A stretch of DNA of 11,944 bases, taken from assembly GCA_002338335.1 (NCBI GenBank), contig DDIC01000023.1:8858-20801 (forward strand), read 5' to 3'. Positions 1 to 7,107 of this stretch are shown piece by piece (position 1 is the first letter of the stretch; each line of letters opens with the position of its first letter). Under the pieces are notes generated by a model. That model saw nothing but the letters and a program-made list of their open reading frames with translations. It had not been told where the DNA came from and did no database searches. This stretch comes from Bacteroidetes bacterium UBA1860. GTDB lineage: Bacteria; Bacteroidota; Rhodothermia; Balneolales; Balneolaceae. The translations under genes were made by a program, and so were the position numbers.

Positions 1-2940
1 GCTGACTTTGATGGTGACCAAATGGCGGTTCACCTTCCATTAAGTCAGGATGCGGTTCTTGAGGCAAGCATCTTAATGTTGGGTTCTCACAACATCTTAA
101 GTCCTGCAAATGGGGGACCGATTGCGGTACCTTCACAGGATATGATTTTGGGTATCTATTACCTCACAAAAATGGGGAATGGACTCAAAGGTGAGGGCAA
201 AACATTCTCAGGAATGGACGAGGTACGCATTGCATATGACCAAGGTCATATCGATTTGCATGCCAAGATTAATGCCCGTGTTCCAATGGTCCCTGCTGAG
301 GATGGTAGCGTCCAGACCGAAGTGGTCAAAACCACCACAGGCCGTGTCTTGTTCAATGAAATTGTCCCTCCAGAAATGGGCTTCATCAACAAGACCCTTG
401 GCAAGAAACAGCTTCGTGTACTTATCGGTGAGATTGTAGCCGTAGCAGGGACACAAAAGACAGCTCAGTTCTTGGATAACATGAAAAATCTTGGGTTTGA
501 GCAAGCGACTCGTGGAGGACTTTCGTTCAACCTTACAGATATCATCATCCCAGACGCCAAACGTCAGCTTATTGAAGCGGCTCAAAAAGAGGTCAGTGAG
601 ATCCAAGAGCGTTACGAAATGGGCTTCATTACTGACAATGAGCGCTACAACCAGGTGATTGATAAGTGGACCTCGACGACAAACCGTGTCTCTGAGACGC
701 TATTCCAATCTCTGGCAGATGACCGTGATGGATTCAACCCTGTCTTTATGATGGCCGACTCTGGAGCCCGTGGTTCTAAAGAGCAGATTCGTCAGCTTGG
801 TGGGATGCGTGGACTGATGGCTAAGCCTCAGAAATCGTCCCTTCAACAAGGAAACGAGGTGATTGAAAACCCTATTCTTTCCTCTTTCCGTGAAGGTCTA
901 ACGGTTCTTGAGTACTTCATCTCAACACACGGTGCGCGTAAAGGTCTTGCCGATACAGCCCTCAAAACAGCTGATGCTGGGTACTTGACGCGTCGACTTG
1001 TGGATGTGGCCCAAGATGTGATCATCAACGAGTTGGATTGTGGTACGCTTCGTGGTATTACGATGAAAGCCCTCAAGGATAATGAGGATATTATCGAGCG
1101 TCTCGAAGATCGTATTCTAGGGCGTGTATCGCTTGAAGAGATTCGTGATCCACTCACAAATGATGTGCTCTGTGAGGCAAATGAACTCATTGACGAGAAA
1201 ATAGCTCGGAAGATTGCCGAAACGTCCATCGAGGAAGTTGATATTCGTTCGGTTCTCACCTGTGAAGCAGAACGTGGGGTTTGCGCTAAGTGCTATGGTC
1301 GCGACCTGACGAGAAATCGTATGGTTCAGCTTGGTGAAGCCGTAGGGGTTATTGCTGCTCAATCTATTGGTGAGCCTGGTACACAGCTAACACTTAGAAC
1401 CTTCCACGTTGGGGGTACAGCGTCCCGTATGGAAGCCGATTCTACTCATACGGCGAAGTTCGATGGGAAGATAGAATTCGAGAATGTCCGCGTTGTAGAG
1501 TATGATGACGGAGAAGATGTGACTAGCGTTGTACTTAGCCGTGCCGGTGAGATTCGACTCCTTGCCGATGATGGGAAGGTTCTCGCGTCGTATAATGTTC
1601 CGTATGGTTCTGAAATCATGGTAGAAGATGGCGATATGGTTCAAAAGGGAATGCCTCTGTGCAAGTGGGATCCTTACAATGCCTTGATCTACAGTGAAAT
1701 CGACGGAAAGATTGAATACAAAGACATTCTCGCAGATGTCACCTATCGCGAAGATACCGATCAGCAAACGGGTCACCGTGAAAAAGTGATCGTAGAGCAT
1801 CGTGAAAAGAATCTTGTCCCGACCATTGTAGTGAATGGGGGTAAAGGCAACACTCGCGAAGCTACGCTACCTGTCGATACGCATATTGTGGTTGATGATG
1901 GTGAGAAGGTATCCGCAGGTCAGGTTCTTGCGAAGATTCCACGAGCAACCTCAAAATCGAAAGATATTACCGCGGGTCTACCTCGTGTAACGGAATTATT
2001 CGAAGCACGAAGTCCTTCGGATCCAGCTGTGGTTTCTGAAATTGATGGTATCGTTCAGATGGGCGCTCGTAAGCGTGGATCACAAGAAGTCATTATTCGT
2101 CCGAAAGAGAGCGATAATCCAGAAGATGTGAAGAAATATCTTATCTCCTTGTCCAAGCACATTCTTGTTCAGGAAAATGATTTTGTTCGCGCTGGAGACC
2201 CACTTTCTGATGGAACCATTCCAGCTCAGGAAATCCTAAACATTTCGGGTCCATTTGCTGTACAGTCCTACTTAGTGAATGAGATTCAGGAAGTTTATCG
2301 CCTCCAAGGGGTAAACATCAACGATAAGCATATCGAGGTGATTGTTCGCACGATGATGCAGAAAGTTGAAGTGACCGATTCTGGCGACACGCACTATCTA
2401 GAAGAGGACAAAGTAGACCGCTTTGAGCTCAATCGTAAAAATGATGAGTTGATTGGCAAGGTTGTTGTCGATGACCCAGGGGATAGTGAACTCTCTCGAG
2501 GTGCGCTACTGGATCGTCGCGAAGCTCGCGAACTTAACAATGAATTGATCAAGGAAAACAAGAAAGAATTGGAATTCCACGAAGCGCAACCTGCGATTTC
2601 GAGACCTATTCTACTTGGTATCACACGCGCTTCGTTGTCTACTGATAGTTGGTTGTCTGCCGCGTCATTCCAGGAAACAACAAAAGTGTTGACTCAGGCA
2701 GCGATTGAAGCCAAGAAAGACTACTTACTGGGTCTCAAGGAGAATGTGATCGTAGGTCACAAAGTACCTGCAGGGACTGGTTTGCGTCGATACAACAATC
2801 TCATTGTACGATCGAAAACAGAGATGGAGGCCATATCGCCCATCTCAACACTCGATGCGACACTTGATGAGATCGCTTCTGGCGATGAGTCTGTTGCACC
2901 AGCTGATGCAAAAGGAAAGGAGGGAGCGGCTGAGGAATAG
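1..2940 (+). CDS. rpoC: DNA-directed RNA polymerase subunit beta' (5' end outside window)
   Basis: This is the largest catalytic subunit of the core RNA polymerase. The frame is open from base 1, and the first residues, ADFDGDQM, are the active-site motif whose three aspartates hold the catalytic magnesium, so roughly the N-terminal third lies outside the window; 979 residues are visible. Seen in order: the bridge helix (FMMADSGARG, about 745-830), a four-cysteine zinc site (one Cys codon at 1039, the others in the stretch at 1258-1296, CEAERGVCAKC), and the trigger loop (GEPGTQLTLRTFHVGG, about 1369-1416). A sandwich-barrel insertion like the E. coli SI3 follows at about 1423-1959, then the conserved DITAGLPRVTELFEAR. 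The conserved C-terminal ASFQETTKVLTQAA precedes an acidic, Ala-rich tail. The trigger loop has Leu where E. coli has Met932, as I recall for Bacteroidota. It is intact to its TAG stop. rpoB is expected upstream. Confidence 0.98.
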   Translation, partial: ADFDGDQMAVHLPLSQDAVLEASILMLGSHNILSPANGGPIAVPSQDMILGIYYLTKMGNGLKGEGKTFSGMDEVRIAYDQGHIDLHAKINARVPMVPAEDGSVQTEVVKTTTGRVLFNEIVPPEMGFINKTLGKKQLRVLIGEIVAVAGTQKTAQFLDNMKNLGFEQATRGGLSFNLTDIIIPDAKRQLIEAAQKEVSEIQERYEMGFITDNERYNQVIDKWTSTTNRVSETLFQSLADDRDGFNPVFMMADSGARGSKEQIRQLGGMRGLMAKPQKSSLQQGNEVIENPILSSFREGLTVLEYFISTHGARKGLADTALKTADAGYLTRRLVDVAQDVIINELDCGTLRGITMKALKDNEDIIERLEDRILGRVSLEEIRDPLTNDVLCEANELIDEKIARKIAETSIEEVDIRSVLTCEAERGVCAKCYGRDLTRNRMVQLGEAVGVIAAQSIGEPGTQLTLRTFHVGGTASRMEADSTHTAKFDGKIEFENVRVVEYDDGEDVTSVVLSRAGEIRLLADDGKVLASYNVPYGSEIMVEDGDMVQKGMPLCKWDPYNALIYSEIDGKIEYKDILADVTYREDTDQQTGHREKVIVEHREKNLVPTIVVNGGKGNTREATLPVDTHIVVDDGEKVSAGQVLAKIPRATSKSKDITAGLPRVTELFEARSPSDPAVVSEIDGIVQMGARKRGSQEVIIRPKESDNPEDVKKYLISLSKHILVQENDFVRAGDPLSDGTIPAQEILNISGPFAVQSYLVNEIQEVYRLQGVNINDKHIEVIVRTMMQKVEVTDSGDTHYLEEDKVDRFELNRKNDELIGKVVVDDPGDSELSRGALLDRREARELNNELIKENKKELEFHEAQPAISRPILLGITRASLSTDSWLSAASFQETTKVLTQAAIEAKKDYLLGLKENVIVGHKVPAGTGLRRYNNLIVRSKTEMEAISPISTLDATLDEIASGDESVAPADAKGKEGAAEE

Positions 2941-3033
2941 GCCGCTTCTAGAAGCCTGCTGTACGCCCGTCACCACGGGGATCAGCTGCTGCTTCGATTT
3001 ATAGACGGTGTCTATTCATCAATGTTCGGCGCG
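2941..3033. other. rpoC/ytxH convergent gap with three hairpins
   Basis: These 93 bases between two convergent stop codons contain three perfect inverted repeats in a row: GCTTCTAGAAGC at 2944-2955, CCCGT-CACC-ACGGG at 2966-2979, and ATAGAC-GGT-GTCTAT at 3001-3015. None is followed by a T-run on either strand, so none is a standard intrinsic terminator. They may mark the 3' ends of both transcripts or act as RNA-stabilising or Rho-linked structures; this is inference. Confidence 0.4.
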
Positions 3034-3345
3034 TTATGCTTTGTCGTCTAAAGCTTCGGACGCATTATGTAGCAACTCTTCTGCTTCTTGCATAAGGTCC
3101 TCTGCTTTTTCACGAGCTTCATCGACAACTTGATTGCCTCGCTCCTTGGCTTCAGAAACCAAGCGATCTCTCTCTTTTCGAAGTTGTTCGATTTTCGCTG
3201 TGAGCTCGTCTGTGTAATGTGACACTTTGTAGGAGAGTTTATCTCTCATCGTTTTGCCCTTTTCTGGGGCGTATAACAACGCAGCGACACTCCCAACGGC
3301 CGCGCCTACGATGACTCCTGTAATGAAATCTGATGTTTTACTCAT
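3034..3345 (-). CDS. YtxH domain-containing small membrane protein
   Basis: A 103-residue protein of the YtxH-like family. The N terminus has a glycine- and alanine-rich hydrophobic segment (about residues 7-25, ending in ALLYAPEKGKTMR), which is the family hallmark: one membrane span followed by an APxxGxxxR motif. The rest (about residues 40-103) is highly charged and reads as one long amphipathic helix or coiled coil rich in Glu, Lys and Ala. It is probably anchored in the inner membrane with the helix in the cytoplasm. Family members are often described as stress-related, but their molecular role is not established. It is convergent with rpoC and divergent from the transaldolase gene. The ATG is the only reasonable start, because the hydrophobic segment begins soon after it. 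No clear Shine-Dalgarno sequence is visible. Confidence 0.85.
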   Translation of the reverse strand: MSKTSDFITGVIVGAAVGSVAALLYAPEKGKTMRDKLSYKVSHYTDELTAKIEQLRKERDRLVSEAKERGNQVVDEAREKAEDLMQEAEELLHNASEALDDKA

Positions 3346-3448
3346 TTGTCCAAATGGTCTTAATGCGAGATGTTGTATTTTCTTACGTGAAAATGGTTTA
3401 AAAAGTTACCAAACTCAATAGGCGGACACGCTTTCAACCCACAGCATT
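3346..3448. promoter_or_regulatory. divergent promoter region, ytxH and transaldolase
   Basis: This A/T-rich 103-base gap separates two divergent starts and must hold promoters for both unless transcription enters from outside. On the + strand TTGTAT (3373-3378) and TTTAAA (3397-3402) are 18 bases apart, a possible -35/-10 pair for the transaldolase. No Bacteroidota-type TTTG/TAnnTTTG pair with good spacing was found on either strand. The promoter elements are weak guesses; only the divergent layout is certain. Confidence 0.3.
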
Positions 3449-4108
3449 ATGAAATTTTTTATTGATACAGCCGATCTCAACGAAATTAAAGAAGCACATG
3501 ACCTTGGCGTTCTTGATGGAGTGACGACCAATCCGAGCCTTTGTGCCAAAATAGGGGTACACGATTTTGAAGGGCATATCAAGGAAATTTGCAAGATTGT
3601 GGATGGTGATGTGTCCGCTGAAGTGATTGCCACCGATTATGAGGGTATGGTCGAGGAAGGGCGTCGATTGGCGGGTCTTGCAAGCAATGTCGTGGTAAAG
3701 GTCCCACTCATTAAGGACGGGATCAAAGCCATTAAGACCTTTTCTGATGAAGGGATTCGCACCAACTGCACGTTGTGCTTCTCTGCGACCCAAGCGCTCA
3801 TTGCTGCTAAAGCGGGCGCCTCGTATATCTCACCGTTTATTGGACGACTCGACGATGTCTCTCATGATGGGATGAATTTGATCTCCGAAATCATCACGAT
3901 ATATGATAATTACGCGCTAGAAACAGAGGTTCTTGCCGCAAGCATTCGTCATCCACTGCACGTACTTCAAGCCGCAGAAATGGGAGCTGATGTGGCAACA
4001 ATGCCACTCAAAGTGATTCTTGCATTGCTTAAGCACCCACTCACAGATGCAGGTCTTGAGCAGTTTCTAGAGGACTGGAAAACCCTGCAAGCGTCCAAAA
4101 AAGGATAA
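3449..4108 (+). CDS. tal: transaldolase (short type, TalC/FSA family)
   Basis: A 219-residue, single-domain TIM-barrel enzyme of the short transaldolase/fructose-6-phosphate aldolase family. It is a cytoplasmic enzyme of the non-oxidative pentose phosphate pathway that moves a dihydroxyacetone unit between sugar phosphates. The N terminus MKFFIDTADLNEIK and the GVTTNPSL motif (residues 24-31) are family signatures. The Schiff-base lysine is K84 in VVVKVPL. Two positions separate true transaldolases from fructose-6-phosphate aldolases: Glu58 (VSAEV) where E. coli FSA has Gln, and Phe130 (ISPFIGRLDD) where FSA has Tyr131. Both favour transaldolase here. Length matches the family (about 215-220). 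The ATG is directly at the conserved N terminus. It converges with crtI, with a 15-base gap. Confidence 0.93.
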   Translation: MKFFIDTADLNEIKEAHDLGVLDGVTTNPSLCAKIGVHDFEGHIKEICKIVDGDVSAEVIATDYEGMVEEGRRLAGLASNVVVKVPLIKDGIKAIKTFSDEGIRTNCTLCFSATQALIAAKAGASYISPFIGRLDDVSHDGMNLISEIITIYDNYALETEVLAASIRHPLHVLQAAEMGADVATMPLKVILALLKHPLTDAGLEQFLEDWKTLQASKKG

Positions 4109-4123
4109 GCGTTTATCTAACTG

Positions 4124-5602
4124 CTAACTAGGACCGATCAAGTTCTCCGCAATCTTGGAACTTGACAAGACTCCAGGAAGCCCAGCGCCTGGATGCGTCC
4201 CAGCTCCCACAAAGTATAGCCCGTCTACGTCTTCACTCTTGTTCTGGGGGCGGAACCAAGCAGATTGTGTAAGGATGGGCTCCACAGAGAATGCCGATCC
4301 CTTGTAGGAATGTAGCGTGTCTTGGAAGTGAAGCGGATCGATGTAGTGTTCTGAGACCAGGGAATCGCTGAGCCCAGGAAGGTAGTTTTCTTCGAGAAAA
4401 TTCATGATTCGGTCTCTGTAGATCGGTGCAAACTCCGTCCAATCTGTCCCACTATCGAGATGAGGGACTGGCGACAGCACATAAAACGCCTCGTGTCTCT
4501 CAGGCGCCATCGATGGATCGGTTAGGGTTGGCATGTGCAGATAGAGAGAGAAATCATCAGCAACCTTTTTATTCTTGAAGATATCCTTGAGTAATCCTTT
4601 GTACCGATCGCTAAGGATAATGTTGTGATGAGCCAAACCTTGGTCTCTGTAGAGTCGATTTGTCCCAAAATAAATCACAAATAACGACATGCTGTAGCGC
4701 ATCCGCTCTAATCGACGATCAGTATACTTTCGGCGATGATGCGGTGCAATGAGTTTGCGATAGGTTGTCGCAACGTCTGCGTTTGAAACCACAATGTCTG
4801 CATCCAACTTATCCCCATTGGCAAGTTGAACCCCTCTGACCCGGCCATTAGAGACCAAAATCTCATCCACTTTTTGGTTCACATGGAGTTGTCCCCCTTG
4901 TTCTTCAATGAGCTTCACCATTGCGTTGACGATACTCCCCGTGCCACCCAGTGCATAATGCACCCCCCATTCTCGCTCCAAATAATGAATCATGGCATAA
5001 ATGGACGTGGTGTCAAAAGGATTCCCCCCGACAAGAAGTGGGTGAAACGAGAAACACCGTCGCAAAAATTCGTCTTCTATAAACCCTGACACGTATTGAT
5101 ACACCGTTTCGTGCGATTTTAGGCGCACTAAATCAGGCGCTACTTTGAGCATATCGCTAATGTTCAAAAAGGGCTTATCTGCAAGCTCTACAAATCCTTT
5201 TTCGAAGATGGCCTTGGTGGTGGACAAAAATTTCGTGTAGCCCTCCTTATCGCGAGGATTCCGTTTTTCAATCTCACTGAGAATAAACTCGTGGTTGTCG
5301 TTGTAATCAAAAGGCTGATTGTTCCAGTCAAAGATTCGATAAAACGGATCACAGGGGACAAGTTCAAAATAATCTTCCCTTTTCTTACCAGCAGCCTCCC
5401 AAATCTCATCAAACAAAAAGGGCGCTGTAATGACCGTGGGCCCGCCATCAAATTTGAATCCATCCATTTCGTAGGTGTAGCCGCGTCCACCAGGTTTATC
5501 TCTAGACTCGAGGACCGTCACATTGTGACCTGCCGACAGCAGTCTTGATGCGGCACCTAAGCCACCAAATCCTGACCCAATAACAATGATATTCTTTTTC
5601 AT
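4124..5602 (-). CDS. crtI: phytoene desaturase (CrtI family)
   Basis: A 492-residue FAD-dependent desaturase that introduces double bonds into phytoene on the way to lycopene or related carotenoids; it is probably membrane-associated. The N terminus carries the dinucleotide-binding fold (G9xG11xxG14 in VIGSGFGGLGAA), the second strand ending in Glu32, and PGGR at 37-40, followed by FDGGPTVITAP (51-61). The C terminus holds the bacterial-type phytoene dehydrogenase signature (GLYFVGAGTHPGAGLPGV, from about residue 461). Length is normal for CrtI (about 490-510). The number of desaturation steps, and a role as a related CrtN/CrtD-type enzyme, cannot be settled from sequence alone. It lies 57 bases downstream of rlpA on the same strand and may be read with it. 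No crtB or other carotenoid gene is in the window. Confidence 0.93.
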   Translation of the reverse strand: MKKNIIVIGSGFGGLGAASRLLSAGHNVTVLESRDKPGGRGYTYEMDGFKFDGGPTVITAPFLFDEIWEAAGKKREDYFELVPCDPFYRIFDWNNQPFDYNDNHEFILSEIEKRNPRDKEGYTKFLSTTKAIFEKGFVELADKPFLNISDMLKVAPDLVRLKSHETVYQYVSGFIEDEFLRRCFSFHPLLVGGNPFDTTSIYAMIHYLEREWGVHYALGGTGSIVNAMVKLIEEQGGQLHVNQKVDEILVSNGRVRGVQLANGDKLDADIVVSNADVATTYRKLIAPHHRRKYTDRRLERMRYSMSLFVIYFGTNRLYRDQGLAHHNIILSDRYKGLLKDIFKNKKVADDFSLYLHMPTLTDPSMAPERHEAFYVLSPVPHLDSGTDWTEFAPIYRDRIMNFLEENYLPGLSDSLVSEHYIDPLHFQDTLHSYKGSAFSVEPILTQSAWFRPQNKSEDVDGLYFVGAGTHPGAGLPGVLSSSKIAENLIGPS

Positions 5603-5659
5603 ACGAGCTATAACAACGATTAGACCTCTATCAATCCAATCCGGTTCATTTTGAGTCGG

Positions 5660-6373
5660 CTAATTTTGATATTGGCGAACATACCCAGAGTAACCACGTC
5701 GTTCAAGTTGTGCAAGGATCGATTCTGCTCGTTTGCGAGATTTATACGCGCCATAAAACACACGATAAATGACTCTTCCATTCGATACGCGACGTTCTAC
5801 CGTTGCACCACGAACAGTTTTCGCCTTTGCCATCGCTTCATCACGGCTGTCAAAGGCTGCCAATTGTATGGTAAAGAGTTCGTCTTTGATGGCTGCTGGG
5901 CGAACAGGAGCGTCACCATTATCAAGCAAAATCAATCGAACACGCGCGGTGCCAGGTCCAATCATTTGAATCGCTTCAGCAGCCCCTTTTGATAAATCGA
6001 TAATCCGATCTCCAACGTAGGGTCCTCGGTCATTGATGCGGACATCAATGGTGCGGCCATTATCAAGATTCTCAACCCGGACCATCGTGTTAAATGGCAA
6101 CGTCTTATGAGCTGCCGAAATCCCATCCATGTCAAACGTTTCTCCGTTGGCTGTGGGTCTACCATTAAAATTGGGGCCGTACCAACTAGCCAAGCCCTCC
6201 TGAATCACATCTCCTTTGTTTAAGGGTGCCGATCCAAGGGTGTTCCCCCGGTCCACCGCGCCTTCTGGAAGATTAAATGGACGACTTGAGGCACAACCTT
6301 GTGCAAGGGTAATAAGCACGAGTCCTAGAAGTAGATGGACGGGCTTTTTGGAGGAAAAAAATGAAAAGTTCAC
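5660..6373 (-). CDS. rlpA: septal ring lytic transglycosylase RlpA family lipoprotein (DPBB + SPOR)
   Basis: A 237-residue envelope lipoprotein. Residues 1-27 form a signal peptide: KK, a hydrophobic stretch LLLGLVLITL, then a lipobox-like LAQGC with Cys27 as lipidation site. A double-psi beta-barrel covers about 59-150 (GLASWYGPNFNGRPTANGE to the NDRGPY region). Glu78, Asp81 and His89 (GETFDMDGISAAH) match the residues required for glycan cleavage in Pseudomonas RlpA, as I recall, so it is probably an active lytic transglycosylase on denuded peptidoglycan. A SPOR domain (about 166-235) should bind division-site glycans. The start is GTG: the only in-frame start giving a proper signal peptide, with an in-frame stop a few codons upstream. 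Transcription probably continues into crtI. Confidence 0.92.
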   Translation of the reverse strand: MNFSFFSSKKPVHLLLGLVLITLAQGCASSRPFNLPEGAVDRGNTLGSAPLNKGDVIQEGLASWYGPNFNGRPTANGETFDMDGISAAHKTLPFNTMVRVENLDNGRTIDVRINDRGPYVGDRIIDLSKGAAEAIQMIGPGTARVRLILLDNGDAPVRPAAIKDELFTIQLAAFDSRDEAMAKAKTVRGATVERRVSNGRVIYRVFYGAYKSRKRAESILAQLERRGYSGYVRQYQN

Positions 6374-6533
6374 GGGGATTAATCATTAAAGTGACACCAA
6401 AATTCACATGTTGAATTCTGATGATGCTTTGTTAATTTAACATTGAGTTTATTAACCTGCTCTCTTTTAGGCTAAGCGCTGGATCGACCGTCCAGCGTTT
6501 TTTTTTGCTCCCATCTGTGTTGACCTCAACTCC
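6374..6533. promoter_or_regulatory. divergent rlpA/rhomboid gap with orphan terminator
   Basis: A 160-base non-coding gap. On the - strand it should hold the rlpA promoter. On the + strand it holds a strong intrinsic terminator at 6477-6506 although no + strand gene lies before it. Ahead of the terminator the DNA is A/T-rich, with a palindrome GTTAA-T-TTAAC at 6431-6441 and a weak possible promoter (TTGAAT 6411-6416, TAATTT 6433-6438, 16-base spacer). A ten-codon open frame (6408-6440, ATG to TAA) is present but has no sign of being real. The layout suggests either a short untranslated RNA of about 50-100 bases or a leader with an attenuator in front of the rhomboid gene. Confidence 0.4.
6477..6506 (+). 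terminator. intrinsic terminator without an upstream gene
   Basis: A perfect 7-base-pair stem CGCTGGA/TCCAGCG (6477-6483 and 6491-6497) with the 7-base loop TCGACCG is followed at once by nine T residues (6498-6506). This is a textbook Rho-independent terminator for + strand transcription. The opposite orientation has no T-run. It ends only 27 bases before the rhomboid start codon. Confidence 0.85.
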
Positions 6534-7100
6534 ATGAGCCTTACTCTTCTCCTCATTGCAAGTACTTCTGTGATTTCGTTGGTAGCGTTTCGATTCCGAG
6601 AGTCTGTTTGGAATCGCTGGATGTTGCGCCCATACAGAGTCTTACGCCAGCAAACCTATTATGAATTGCTCACGAGTGGGTTTGTCCATGGATCGAATTG
6701 GCATTTACTCACCAATATGATTGTTCTGTTGTTTTTTGGTCTCACTGTCGAGCAGGCTATTGGGGCGGGGCATTTTTTAGGGTTGTATGGCTCTGGACTT
6801 GTTGTGTCGGCTCTCCCGTCGATGATCAGGTATGGGCAACAGCCTAACTACGCTACTTTGGGAGCCTCTGGTGCAGTCGAGGCGGTGCTTTTCACGTTTA
6901 TATTTTTCTTTCCTACAGACAAATTTTGGATTTTTGGCCTAGGTTTTTTGGTGTATTCTTGGATGTCTGCGGTGGGTAAAGGGGGGCTCATAAACCATGA
7001 AGCTCACTTAGCCGGAGCATTATGGGGTTGGGTCTATCCTTTGATCTTTATCCCACGAAGCTGGGATCATCTTTGGACACTTGCCGAAAGATTCTTTTGA
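6534..7100 (+). CDS. rhomboid family intramembrane serine protease
   Basis: A 188-residue polytopic membrane protein with about six hydrophobic segments, the minimal bacterial rhomboid core. Rhomboids cut substrates within or next to their transmembrane helices. The catalytic serine is Ser112 in the GASG motif (110-113), and the partner histidine is His158 in EAHLAG near the last span. The oxyanion-side residues His57 and Asn61 (WHLLTN) are present in the second span, matching GlpG His150 and Asn154. All expected catalytic residues are in place, so activity is likely. The substrate is unknown. The start ATG has no Shine-Dalgarno sequence, and 27 bases before it is a strong terminator, so its expression may be attenuated. 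It converges with serC, with a 7-base gap. Confidence 0.9.
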   Translation: MSLTLLLIASTSVISLVAFRFRESVWNRWMLRPYRVLRQQTYYELLTSGFVHGSNWHLLTNMIVLLFFGLTVEQAIGAGHFLGLYGSGLVVSALPSMIRYGQQPNYATLGASGAVEAVLFTFIFFFPTDKFWIFGLGFLVYSWMSAVGKGGLINHEAHLAGALWGWVYPLIFIPRSWDHLWTLAERFF

Positions 7101-7107
7101 TGGCGTT

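Noticed and set aside
843..1259. 138-codon open frame on the - strand inside rpoC
   Set aside because: It lies wholly opposite the bridge-helix and zinc-site part of rpoC, is serine/arginine-rich as expected for a reverse reading of this gene, and shows no known domain.
3434..3793. 119-codon open frame on the - strand opposite the transaldolase gene
   Set aside because: The + strand frame carries all transaldolase motifs; the reverse product has no recognisable family.
5651..5992. 113-codon open frame on the + strand opposite rlpA
   Set aside because: The - strand frame encodes the SPOR and barrel domains of RlpA; the reverse product is Arg/Ser-rich with no domain.
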